This document shows, one piece after another, positions 9,578 through 18,081 of a stretch of 64,000 nt of DNA (its first letter is position 1; each line of letters begins with the position of its first letter). The stretch is from Marinobacter salexigens. Lineage in GTDB: Bacteria; Pseudomonadota; Gammaproteobacteria; Pseudomonadales; Oleiphilaceae. The DNA is taken from contig NZ_JAHKPV010000021.1 in the NCBI RefSeq assembly GCF_018860765.1, positions 613,845 through 677,844 on the forward strand, given 5' to 3'. The notes beneath the pieces were generated by a model. The model was not told where the DNA came from, did no database searches, and saw nothing but the letters and a program-made list of their open reading frames with translations. The translations under genes and the position numbers were made by a program.

Positions 9578-10510
9578 ATGGATGTAAGTGCCAGTGAAGC
9601 AACAACACGCGTCAGCCTACAGGCCCTTATTCGCCTGCAGGCTGACGCCCGCGCGCTGAAATTGCCCTCGGCACGGCCAGCACGGGCACGGCAGGCAGGG
9701 CTACAGCATTCTTCACAACGTGGGCGTGGTATGGCGTTTGCGGAAGTACGCTTGTATCAGCCCGGGGATGATATCCGCAGCATTGACTGGCGAGTTACGG
9801 CCCGGCGACAAGCACCTCACACCAAGCTTTACGAAGAAGAACGCGAACGACCGGTTTTACTCCTTTGCGATCTCGGCCCCACACTCTTTTTTGCCAGTAC
9901 CGGAGCCTTCAAACAGGTGCGCTGCGCACAGCTTGCCGCTATTTTGGCTTGGCTTGCGCTCTCTGCCGGAGATCAGGTGGGCGGCATTGTATTCGATGGC
10001 AGCACACTAAGCGTGCAACGCCCTGCGCGGCGAAAGAAATCCGTACTCCGGCTACTAGATACCCTCGCCAGCCAACAGCGCAGTTCGCCAGACAACTCCG
10101 CATCCGAAATCACGCTAGATACCGCTCTGGCAGAAGCCCGGCGCGTTGCCCACACCGGTAGCAGGATTTTTGTAATCAGTGATTTTTTGAATATCTCAGA
10201 GAGCACGCCGTCGTTACTTGGCGCTCTGGCGCGACACAATAGCGTTAGCGCTCTACGGGTTGTTGATCCTTTAGAACAGCAACTGCCGCACAGCGGCCGC
10301 TTTGCCATTGCGGGAAGCGAAGGCCCGGTATGGTTTGATGCTTCGAATACCAGCTTTCAAAAAGCCTGGCAGGAAAAAATCGACCAACACGAGGCCAGAC
10401 TTGCAGAGTGCTTTCGCTTGTCCGGCGTAGAGGCCACAAACGTTTCAACCCAAGAGGCACCAGCGGTTAGTCTTAAAGCCATACTCGGGCCAGGGGGACG
10501 AGTCGGATGA
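9578..10510 (+). CDS. DUF58 domain protein (Bat operon)
   Basis: A 310-residue DUF58 protein. The family signature GRGMAFAEVRLYQPGDDIRS followed by IDWRVTARRQ lies at about 50-77. The rest has a VWA-like fold in which the metal site is degenerate (LLLCDLGPTLFF in place of DxSxS). Such proteins always accompany MoxR ATPases and are thought to be partners or targets of them; a biochemical role is not established. It starts 8 bases after the MoxR stop and overlaps the next gene by 4 bases, which suggests translational coupling. No signal peptide or membrane span is seen, so a cytosolic location is likely. Confidence 0.9.
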   Translation: MDVSASEATTRVSLQALIRLQADARALKLPSARPARARQAGLQHSSQRGRGMAFAEVRLYQPGDDIRSIDWRVTARRQAPHTKLYEEERERPVLLLCDLGPTLFFASTGAFKQVRCAQLAAILAWLALSAGDQVGGIVFDGSTLSVQRPARRKKSVLRLLDTLASQQRSSPDNSASEITLDTALAEARRVAHTGSRIFVISDFLNISESTPSLLGALARHNSVSALRVVDPLEQQLPHSGRFAIAGSEGPVWFDASNTSFQKAWQEKIDQHEARLAECFRLSGVEATNVSTQEAPAVSLKAILGPGGRVG

Positions 10511-10977
10511 TACCCAAGGACCCTCTGAGCCAGCTTAAGGATATCCACCTGCCGCAAACCGGAGGTTTCTGGCCGCCAGCTCCGGGCTGGTGGGTTCTCG
10601 CTTTTGCCCTACTTGTTGCCATAGCCATTCTGGTTTGGGCACTTCGCCGTCGTCATCTCAAAAATCGCTGGCTTAGGCAGGCCAAGGCCGAACTGGCCAT
10701 CCTAGAACACTCTGGGGCCAAAGAGCCTCAATGGTTTACGCAAATCAATGGACTGCTAAAACGTGCCGCACGGGAGCGCTACCCGGATGAAAACCCGGAG
10801 GCTCTCTCGGGTGAGCAGTGGGCCTCATACCTGTTACGGCATCTCCCGAATGAGCGTATCGCCCAGCAACCTGTAGTCGATGCTTTGGTAAACAGTGTCT
10901 GGCAGCCCCACCCGACCGCTGAGCCAGCTCTGGCTATAGAGTTCGCCCGAACCTGGCTGGAGGCCCAAAAATGCTGA
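10507..10977 (+). CDS. DUF4381 membrane protein (Bat operon)
   Basis: A 156-residue protein with one clear hydrophobic segment (about residues 25-45, WWVLAFALLVAIAILVWALR) followed by a basic and then helical cytosolic part. The opening KDPLSQLKDIHLPQTGGFWPPAPGWW is characteristic of DUF4381 proteins found between DUF58 and BatA genes. Its role is unknown, presumably as a membrane component of the MoxR/Bat assembly. It overlaps the DUF58 gene by 4 bases and BatA by 7 bases, so the cluster is tightly coupled. Confidence 0.85.
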   Translation: MIPKDPLSQLKDIHLPQTGGFWPPAPGWWVLAFALLVAIAILVWALRRRHLKNRWLRQAKAELAILEHSGAKEPQWFTQINGLLKRAARERYPDENPEALSGEQWASYLLRHLPNERIAQQPVVDALVNSVWQPHPTAEPALAIEFARTWLEAQKC

Positions 10978-12011
10978 GCCTCGCCTACCCCTGGTTGCTG
11001 CTGCTGATTTTGGTGCCTCTACTTCTGCAGTGGAAAAAGCCAGCCGCCCACGCCGTAGACGCTCCGGTTTTCCCGGTTGGGCATTGGCTTTCGGATTTGC
11101 CCGGCGTAACCCGTCGGGGCAATGGCGTTCCACGTTGGCAAACGCTGTTGCTCTTGCTCGCCTGGTGTTTTCTGGTATTGGCGCTGGCACGACCACAGCA
11201 TGTGGGGGAGCAGGTTCAAATGCCGGTGTCCGGGCGCGACCTCATGCTAGTGGTGGATATTTCTCCCAGTATGGAAGAACAGGACATGATCCTTCAGGGC
11301 CGCAGCATTAATCGTTTGCAGGCTGTTAAAAAAGTACTCAATGAATTCATTGCGCGCAGAGGGGGGGACCGACTCGGCCTCATTCTATTCGGTACGGAAC
11401 CCTATGTTCAGGCCCCTTTAACCTTTGATATCCAAACCCTAGAGACGCTCCTTCAGGAATCGGGGATTGGCATGGCTGGGCGGGCAACGGCTATTGGCGA
11501 TGCGGTCGGTTTGGCCACCAAGCGTTTAAGAGAGCGGCCCCAACAACAACGTGTGGTGGTGCTTCTTACAGACGGAGCCAACACCGCCGGCGAAATATCA
11601 CCAGACAAAGCGACGGAAATAGCAGCAGCGGCCAGCGTACGCCTCTACACCATCGGCATTGGCGCCGACTCTATGGTTCGTCGCGGCCTGCTTGGCTCCC
11701 GCCGGGTAAACCCCTCCAGAGATCTGGATGAAAACCTGCTCACACGCATGGCGCAGCAAACCGGCGGCGAGTATTTCCGCGCCCGCAGCTTGCCAGAGCT
11801 GGAGTTGATATACGAAACCATCAACCAACTTGAGCCTATTGAACTGGATGGAAAAACCTACCGTCCGATTACCGACCTGTTCTTCTGGCCGGCAGGTATA
11901 GCCGTGGCACTCTGGCTGAGCATTTTTATGTTCAGACATTTAGCTGGCAGGCTAACACCGGTGCGTCAAAGCATTGACAGCAAATCGGCCGACCGCCGGG
12001 GAGAAGCGTAA
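10971..12011 (+). CDS. batA: BatA-like VWA domain membrane protein
   Basis: A 346-residue inner-membrane protein with two N-terminal hydrophobic segments (about 4-20 and 56-72), a VWA domain, and a C-terminal span near residue 300-320. The metal-ion-dependent adhesion site is intact: DISPS at 96-100 and the later TDGANTAGE. BatA/BatB pairs were named for Bacteroides aerotolerance genes and are linked to envelope stress, but the molecular role is not settled. It overlaps the DUF4381 gene and ends 3 bases before BatB. Confidence 0.9.
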   Translation: MLSLAYPWLLLLILVPLLLQWKKPAAHAVDAPVFPVGHWLSDLPGVTRRGNGVPRWQTLLLLLAWCFLVLALARPQHVGEQVQMPVSGRDLMLVVDISPSMEEQDMILQGRSINRLQAVKKVLNEFIARRGGDRLGLILFGTEPYVQAPLTFDIQTLETLLQESGIGMAGRATAIGDAVGLATKRLRERPQQQRVVVLLTDGANTAGEISPDKATEIAAAASVRLYTIGIGADSMVRRGLLGSRRVNPSRDLDENLLTRMAQQTGGEYFRARSLPELELIYETINQLEPIELDGKTYRPITDLFFWPAGIAVALWLSIFMFRHLAGRLTPVRQSIDSKSADRRGEA

Positions 12012-12014
12012 ATC

Positions 12015-13853
12015 ATGGCTGACTTCCACTTTATACGCCCGCTTTGGCTTCTATTATTGCTCCTTATACCGGTGCTCTACCGAGTGTTAAAACACAAAAG
12101 CTCCGGCGACAGTGGTTGGTCCGGATTCATTCCTGAGCGATTTTTGTCGCCGGTCATTCGCCGTTATGGGGGAGCTTCAGATAGGCGTGGATCAAAACTT
12201 GTACCCGCAATCAGCGCAGTGTTGATTCTGGCGCTGGCTCTCGCGGGGCCAGCCTGGCGCGAGGCACCAACGCCTCTTAAAAAGCCGGGAGACGGTTTGG
12301 TGATCGTGCTAGACCTGTCGTTGTCGATGTTAGCAACCGATCTGGAGCCAGATCGTCTTACTCGTGCGAAACGCAAAATTCGCGATATTCTGGCTGCGCG
12401 CGAAGGCAGCCTTACCGGATTGGTGGTGTACTCCGGGGATGCCCACGTTGTGACACCCCTAACCGACGATAGCAATACCCTAACCGGTATGCTTAACGTA
12501 CTTGAGCCAGTCATCATGCCGGTTCAAGGTAACCGCGTAGATCTGGCTATTAGCAGAGCCCGTGCGCTTCTGGAACAAGGCGCTCCCGGGCAGGGCCGCA
12601 TTTTGTTAATCACCGACGGCGTAGCAGACCAATATCAGGAGCCTATCGAAAACACACTCAAGGACACCGGTTTTACCCTTAGTACGCTCGCCGCAGGAAC
12701 CCCCGGTGGCGGCCCCATACCCCTTGCCCGGCGCGGATTTATTAGGGAAAACGGCAATGTGGTCATAACCCGCACTGACCCGGATAAGCTCGCGGAGCTA
12801 GCCCGAGCCAGTGGCGGCACCAGTCGTGAATTAACACTGGATGACAGCGACATAGCCGCCTTAAATCTGAGCCCCATCGAATCGGACGAGTGGCAGGACA
12901 CCGATACCGGGCTCACCATTAATCGTTGGCAAGACGACGGCTATTGGCTGTTATGGCTGGCGCTTCCGTTGCTGCTCTTGGGTTGGCGCCGGGGAGCCTT
13001 TACCGCATTGGCATTGATACTGATGCCAGCCATACCACAACCGGTCGCGGCGATGGATTGGGACAGTCTTTGGCAACGAGAGGACCAACGAGCACCACAA
13101 TTAATCCGTGAAGACCCTGAAGCCGCAGCGAACACCTTGCAATCCCCCGAATGGCGAGGCTCGGCACTTTACAAAGCAGAGCGCTATGAAGAAGCCGCCA
13201 AGGCGTTCTCCAAAGCAAATACACCTGTCGCGGACTACAACCGAGGTAATGCGTTAGCCCGTGCCGGAAAGCTGGAAGAGGCGATAAAAGCCTACGACAG
13301 CGCTCTGGACCAAGTTCCAAACATGGAGGATGCCCGTGTAAACCGAAAGCTTGTGCAAGACTTGCTCAAGCAACAGGAACAATCCAGCCAGAGCGAAGGT
13401 GACGAGAACGCTTCAGATTCAAGCCAGAATGATAGCGGTAGTGAAGGTGAGAGTGAGAGTGACCGTGAGAGTGATGGAGAGAGTGATGGAGAGAGTGACG
13501 GTGATAGCCAAAACCAAGATCAATCTCAAAACTCGGATCAGGAGTCTCAGCAGTCCCGGAACGGCGACCAAACACAAGAACAAAACGGTACACAGGAACA
13601 GTCTGGAGAGCAGGAGCCAAGCGACTCTGCAGAAAGAAACGAAACAACCGCCCAAGCCATGGAGGCCGAACCCAGCGATGAAGAGAAGCAGGCACAAGCC
13701 CCAGCGCATATATCTGAAACACCCCTGACCCAGAGTCAGGAGCAATCGCTGCGACGGATACCAGATAATCCGGGCGGGCTTTTACAACGCAAATTCCTGC
13801 AACAGTACCAGGAGCGTCAGACACCATCCGATGAGGGCGATACACCATGGTAA
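12015..13853 (+). CDS. batB: BatB/BatC-type fusion: VWA domain plus TPR repeats
   Basis: A 612-residue protein joining two roles that are separate genes in some bacteria. N-terminal spans (about 9-22 and 65-80) precede a VWA domain with an intact DxSxS site (LDLSLS, about 98-103) and TDGVADQY. A further membrane region lies at about 313-345, then tetratricopeptide repeats (SALYKAERYEEAAKAFSKA and the following DYNRGNALARAGKLEEAIKA, roughly 385-435). The tail from about 450 to 560 is very rich in S, E, D, Q and N, partly encoded by 12-bp tandem repeats. The TPR part probably lies in the periplasm and binds partners (inference). It overlaps BatD by 7 bases. Confidence 0.9.
   Translation: MADFHFIRPLWLLLLLLIPVLYRVLKHKSSGDSGWSGFIPERFLSPVIRRYGGASDRRGSKLVPAISAVLILALALAGPAWREAPTPLKKPGDGLVIVLDLSLSMLATDLEPDRLTRAKRKIRDILAAREGSLTGLVVYSGDAHVVTPLTDDSNTLTGMLNVLEPVIMPVQGNRVDLAISRARALLEQGAPGQGRILLITDGVADQYQEPIENTLKDTGFTLSTLAAGTPGGGPIPLARRGFIRENGNVVITRTDPDKLAELARASGGTSRELTLDDSDIAALNLSPIESDEWQDTDTGLTINRWQDDGYWLLWLALPLLLLGWRRGAFTALALILMPAIPQPVAAMDWDSLWQREDQRAPQLIREDPEAAANTLQSPEWRGSALYKAERYEEAAKAFSKANTPVADYNRGNALARAGKLEEAIKAYDSALDQVPNMEDARVNRKLVQDLLKQQEQSSQSEGDENASDSSQNDSGSEGESESDRESDGESDGESDGDSQNQDQSQNSDQESQQSRNGDQTQEQNGTQEQSGEQEPSDSAERNETTAQAMEAEPSDEEKQAQAPAHISETPLTQSQEQSLRRIPDNPGGLLQRKFLQQYQERQTPSDEGDTPW
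13467..13502 (+). repeat. 12-bp tandem repeat inside batB
   Basis: Three tandem copies of GAGAGTGATGGA (the last with two changes) encode ESDG repeats in the acidic low-complexity tail. Flanking DNA (GAGAGTGAGAGTGACC) looks like a decayed extension. Such a tract can change length by slippage in steps of four residues without a frameshift. Confidence 0.85.
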
Positions 13854-15592
13854 AACGGCTGATCATTCCAACAATATGGCTGGCGATTTTTATGGTGCTA
13901 GGGCTCTCGGCACAAGCCGGAGAACTCACAGCGGAGCCCGACAGAAACCGCCTTTATGAAGGCGAGGTGCTCACCTTTACTGTCAAAGGCAGCACCAAGA
14001 TTGATATCAATCTGAGTAACCTATTCGACTTTGATTTATCAAGCCTGCCATCCCCAGATATTGAAAAAGTAGAACCTGACTTTGAAATATTGGCCCGCAA
14101 CCAGCGCTACAGCGTTACCACTGTAAATGGCGAGATGGTGGGAGAAATAATCTGGACCTACCAACTTGCGCCAAAATCAACCGGTAAGCTCACCATCCCC
14201 GCCCTAACCTTCAAGGATTCCGTGTCTAAACCGGTAACTATTGAGGTTGTTGACGGTACCCCTCCGGACCAGACGGGTAGCAATCGAGACAGCTTTATTG
14301 AGTTGACGACCGACAAAGCCGAGGTCTATGTACAGGAGCAACTGATTCTGACGGTTCGGTTATTCTTCCGGGGCAACCTTATTCGCGGTGAGCTATCCGA
14401 CCCGCAACACCCCAACGCCATCATTGAAACTCTGGGTAAACAACGCGAGTTTGCTACTGAACGTGATGGCGTGCGCTACCGAGTTGTGGAGCGGCGTTAT
14501 GCGTTGTTTCCCCAAAAGCCCGGCGTTTTGAACCTTCCTCCCATTCGCTTTGAAGGGCAAGCCAGAAATACTGACGGCTCGCTCCGTTTTCTCCGGGACA
14601 GTGCAGATTTGTTTGAGGTGCCAATAAAAGAAGTGCCTGCAGAGTTCAGCGGTACAATTTGGCTGCCGGCCAACAGTCTTACTCTTTCAGAGGCTGGCAT
14701 GCCTGCAACCTTGAACCTGAACACTGGGGACGATCTCACCCGCACCCTTAGCCTGCAAGCAACAGGGTTGCCTTCGGAAGCGCTGCCGCCATTGCCAGAT
14801 TCGGTGCCCGAAGGGCTTCGCAGTTATCCTGAAGAGCCTCAGCGCAGTACGAATGTAGGACCGAATGGCATTACATCCACACTCACACAAACCAGCGCCC
14901 TAGTTCCGGTGAATGCCGGTAAGCTAACACTCCCGGCCGTTCGAATCCCTTGGTGGGACACGGAATCCGACAGTGAGAAAGTTGCAATTATTCCCGCACA
15001 GACTCTTAACGTAACCGCCTCAGAAGGCTCAGTTGCAGCCACAGGGGCCGCAAGCACTGGACAGAACACACCGCCGACAACTAACGACGAGGCAGCCTCG
15101 GGCAACAACCCCATTCCCTCTATTAGTCGATTCTGGAAATGGGCCTGTTTTGCACTAGCAGGCGTATGGGTTCTCACCATGCTGGCTTGGTGGCGTAGCC
15201 GAAAAATCGCTGCTGATAGTTCAGATCAAACTGTTTCTTCAAAAAGCACGAACGAACAAGACGTGTTTGAGGAGTTGTTGAGCGCAGCCAAAAACGGCGG
15301 TGCCACTACGCCGGGATTATTTGTGCGCTGGTCTAATTTGCGCTGGCCCGGCCATAATTTTGGGTCTACAGGGGATGTGTTTCGGGTCATTCCGGCTCCA
15401 GATTTGGAGTCGGAACTCAGCGCTTTGCAAGCGCACCTGTTCAGCCGGGGTCAATCGAATGGAGACAACAGCAGCAAGCATTGGGATGGAACAAGTCTGG
15501 CGAATGCTCTCAAGGAAATACGTAAACAGACACTCAAAGCATCTTCCGAAGCTGGTCTGCCGCCCCTCTACCCCAGCAACCTTTCCGTATAA
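13847..15592 (+). CDS. batD: BatD (oxygen tolerance) family protein
   Basis: A 581-residue protein with an N-terminal signal sequence (MVKRLIIPTIWLAIFMVLGL then SAQA-G), a long periplasmic beta-rich region, and one transmembrane segment near residues 430-450 (WKWACFALAGVWVLTMLAWW) with a short cytosolic tail. The opening LTAEPDRNRLYEGEVLTFTVKGS and the later ELTTDKAEVYVQEQLILTVRL match BatD proteins. It closes the MoxR/Bat operon and overlaps batB by 7 bases. Its exact function is unknown; the family was linked to aerotolerance and envelope integrity. Confidence 0.88.
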   Translation: MVKRLIIPTIWLAIFMVLGLSAQAGELTAEPDRNRLYEGEVLTFTVKGSTKIDINLSNLFDFDLSSLPSPDIEKVEPDFEILARNQRYSVTTVNGEMVGEIIWTYQLAPKSTGKLTIPALTFKDSVSKPVTIEVVDGTPPDQTGSNRDSFIELTTDKAEVYVQEQLILTVRLFFRGNLIRGELSDPQHPNAIIETLGKQREFATERDGVRYRVVERRYALFPQKPGVLNLPPIRFEGQARNTDGSLRFLRDSADLFEVPIKEVPAEFSGTIWLPANSLTLSEAGMPATLNLNTGDDLTRTLSLQATGLPSEALPPLPDSVPEGLRSYPEEPQRSTNVGPNGITSTLTQTSALVPVNAGKLTLPAVRIPWWDTESDSEKVAIIPAQTLNVTASEGSVAATGAASTGQNTPPTTNDEAASGNNPIPSISRFWKWACFALAGVWVLTMLAWWRSRKIAADSSDQTVSSKSTNEQDVFEELLSAAKNGGATTPGLFVRWSNLRWPGHNFGSTGDVFRVIPAPDLESELSALQAHLFSRGQSNGDNSSKHWDGTSLANALKEIRKQTLKASSEAGLPPLYPSNLSV

Positions 15593-15679
15593 GCGCGGGG
15601 TTGCCAGAGCCAGCTCAAATATTTCAGAAAGTATAGTTTGGTGGGCCGAGAGCTAGCGGCTCATCAAGTCCGTTCCTAT

Positions 15680-16966
15680 TCAGTTGCCAGTCAATTGCTG
15701 GTCAATCACGAGGTCTACCGGCGAACCCTGATCTCCAGACACTGCAACCGGTAATTCTGTACTACCCTGCCAGTCCCCCGGTTGTGCATTGATGTTGCCT
15801 GACAGCGTCAAGCGAGCCGTTACAATCACTTGCTCTGCTCCGGATATCACAGCTTGTGGCGCCATCGCATGGCTGTCGTTCAGGCGAATGTCGATGGGCA
15901 AGGCGCTCGCGGTCAACCGCACAACGGCTAAAGGCGGCCCGCTTTGCACATTGGCCGCGCGGGCGAAGATAAACAGAGTAGTGTCTTCAGGGATCTCTTG
16001 TTTGAATGCATCATCCAAACTCACTCGCACAGATACGCCCACGTTGCCTGCGCTATCATCCGGAGCGGCAAAAGCGGGTTGTTCAGCCGGCGGCTGCTCC
16101 CCAAGGCGAGTATAGGCCTCATGTATTCCCCCCTGAATGGAAGCCAGTTGCGGGTGATCTGGCGCAACCGTTTGGATGCGCTCCCAGTATTGAATCGCTT
16201 CGCGATAGCTTCCTTGACTGAACGCATGAATGCCCAACAGCCCCAGCGAGTTGACCTCATCAGGGTTCAGCTCGAGCGCTTCTTCAATGGTAGAGGTTAC
16301 TTTCTCAGTCATTGCGCCCTGAGTGCGGAAAAACTGCGCCTGCGCAGATAGTCCCAGCGCGACGGCCCGGGAACCCTCATCAGATTTAACACTATCAGCC
16401 AGCTGTCTGAACGCCCAAGCTGCGTCGTCATAACGTTTCAAGCGCATGTAAGTCTGGCCCAGCATAGCCCAGCCATCCGGGTTATCAGGGCTGGCCTCCA
16501 GCCGCGCACGCAATTGCTCCGTGAGCTGGTTCATCTGTGCTGCACGGGCTTCGTCTGAGCTTCCCAACTCCTGCATAGCAACAAAGGATTCCACACTGTC
16601 CATCGCGCCCCACTCCTCATAGAGCAGAACCGTGGCGGCAGGAAGCAAAAGTATTGATATTAGGCCCACGGCCATAGCAGCTTTACGCCCGGGAACGCTC
16701 TTTGCTGGTGCTTCATTCTCGGGAACGTCATCGAGCATGGCCCCCGCAAGTTCGTCTCTCAGCTGCCGGTAAGTTTCCTCATCAATAATTCCGGCTTGGT
16801 GCTCTTTTTCCAGTTCGGCCATTCGGCTTCGATAGGCCATCAAGTTCTGGTTTCTGAGATCCGCTTGCTCCCGGGAGGCCTGACGGTGAAACATCACAGG
16901 GTAAAGTACAAACGCCAAGGCAAGAATGATCAGTACCGTTGCGGCAATCCAGAAAGTTTGGGTCAT
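15680..16966 (-). CDS. ccmI: Cytochrome c maturation protein CcmI
   Basis: A 428-residue membrane-anchored protein, expected to hold apocytochrome c for heme ligation by CcmF/CcmH. It has two N-terminal spans (about 4-22 and 95-115) separated by the cytoplasmic segment with the family sequence YRSRMAELEKEHQAGIIDEETY, then TPR repeats (PDGWAMLGQTYMRLKRYDDAAWAF and beyond), and a C-terminal periplasmic domain. It is the last ccm gene, about 100 bases after ccmH; many relatives overlap these two genes. It converges on batD. Confidence 0.92.
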   Translation of the reverse strand: MTQTFWIAATVLIILALAFVLYPVMFHRQASREQADLRNQNLMAYRSRMAELEKEHQAGIIDEETYRQLRDELAGAMLDDVPENEAPAKSVPGRKAAMAVGLISILLLPAATVLLYEEWGAMDSVESFVAMQELGSSDEARAAQMNQLTEQLRARLEASPDNPDGWAMLGQTYMRLKRYDDAAWAFRQLADSVKSDEGSRAVALGLSAQAQFFRTQGAMTEKVTSTIEEALELNPDEVNSLGLLGIHAFSQGSYREAIQYWERIQTVAPDHPQLASIQGGIHEAYTRLGEQPPAEQPAFAAPDDSAGNVGVSVRVSLDDAFKQEIPEDTTLFIFARAANVQSGPPLAVVRLTASALPIDIRLNDSHAMAPQAVISGAEQVIVTARLTLSGNINAQPGDWQGSTELPVAVSGDQGSPVDLVIDQQLTGN

Positions 16967-17065
16967 GGAGATATCATCACAGGTTCAAAATGAATAAAGC
17001 GGTGCGCATGTTTACGAAGCCAGTGGCTTGCACTTATGTAGAGGTCAAGGGGCACTGTGTAGAAA

Positions 17066-17548
17066 TCAGGCGCTACCGTTACGATTCTTTTCTGCAAGCA
17101 TTCTATCTATTCGGGCCTGCTCCTCAGCACTGAGGGTTGGCGCGGCCGTGCCAGTCCGTCGAGAGCGAACAACAATCCCTGCAACCACAATAAGGCCGCC
17201 CAGAACGGCTATTGCAGGTGTTGCCCAGAGCATGAAAGTGCGGCTGTCCAAATCGGGCTTATACTTCACAAACTCGCCAAAGCGCCCCACCAGAGAATCG
17301 ACAATTTCTTGATCGCTGGCGCCATCCAGCATCATTTGATAAACAGCATTTCTCATATCTTTCGATATGGGTGAGTTTGAATCCGCAATGTTCTGGTTTT
17401 GGCATTTGGGACACCGCAATTCTGCAATTAAGTTCTGGTAGCGCTGTTCTTCGCTTCGATCATCAAAACCATAAACCGCAGATACATCCGCAAAGGTCAT
17501 GCTGGATGCCACAGTTGCCACAACAAAACATAGAATGCGCAGCATCAA
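17066..17548 (-). CDS. ccmH: Cytochrome c maturation thiol protein CcmH
   Basis: A 160-residue periplasmic, membrane-anchored protein that reduces apocytochrome c disulfides. A signal peptide spans about 1-20 (cleavage near TFA-D), followed by the redox motif LRCPKCQNQNIADSNS with Cys46 and Cys49 and, at about 108-128, one transmembrane helix (FMLWATPAIAVLGGLIVVAGIVV). Its short length shows the TPR part is separate, as ccmI. It overlaps ccmG by 4 bases. Confidence 0.95.
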   Translation of the reverse strand: MMLRILCFVVATVASSMTFADVSAVYGFDDRSEEQRYQNLIAELRCPKCQNQNIADSNSPISKDMRNAVYQMMLDGASDQEIVDSLVGRFGEFVKYKPDLDSRTFMLWATPAIAVLGGLIVVAGIVVRSRRTGTAAPTLSAEEQARIDRMLAEKNRNGSA

Positions 17549-18081
17549 CCATTCTCCCGTGCGTCATTGATCACCGGCAATAGCACCCGTTCCCAAACGT
17601 CGCCATTGACCACACCCACATGGCGATAACGCACAACGCCAGAGGCATCTATAACAAAGGTTTCCGGGGCACCGTACACACCCAAATCGAAGCCCAGTGT
17701 GCCTTTGGGATCGTATATCACCTTGCTATACGGGTCGCCCAACCGATCTAGCCAAACCAAAGCATCGTCGCGGTTGTCTTTATAGTTCAGACCAATAATC
17801 GACACCTTCTTTTCCCGGGCTAGCCACATAAGATCATCATGTTCGTCCCGGCAGGACGGACACCAAGTACCCCAAACGTTCAGCAAGGTGATTTCCCCGC
17901 GAAACACGGCTTCATCAAGCGTGGCTTCCGGCTGTTTCAAATCCCGCAGGCTGAACGCGGGAACCGGCTTCCCTATTAATGCGGAATCCAGCTTGGTGGG
18001 GTCTTTACCAATACCGGCGAATAGAACAACACCTACTATGATGGCCGCCAGCAAAGGCAGAAACAGAAGAAAGCGCTTCAT
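17545..18081 (-). CDS. ccmG: Thiol:disulfide interchange protein CcmG (DsbE)
   Basis: A 178-residue thioredoxin-like protein anchored by an N-terminal membrane helix (about 3-22) with the active site WCPSC (Cys74, Cys77) facing the periplasm. It passes electrons to CcmH and apocytochrome c. The family GTWCPSCRDEH context and the cis-Pro region GVYGAPETFVID are present. Overlaps of 4 bases with both ccmF and ccmH mark one coupled operon. Confidence 0.95.
   Translation of the reverse strand: MKRFLLFLPLLAAIIVGVVLFAGIGKDPTKLDSALIGKPVPAFSLRDLKQPEATLDEAVFRGEITLLNVWGTWCPSCRDEHDDLMWLAREKKVSIIGLNYKDNRDDALVWLDRLGDPYSKVIYDPKGTLGFDLGVYGAPETFVIDASGVVRYRHVGVVNGDVWERVLLPVINDARENG

Noticed and set aside
13366..13929. 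Minus-strand open frame of 187 codons opposite the batB tail
   Set aside because: Its His/Ser repeats are just the reverse reading of the 12-bp repeat in batB.
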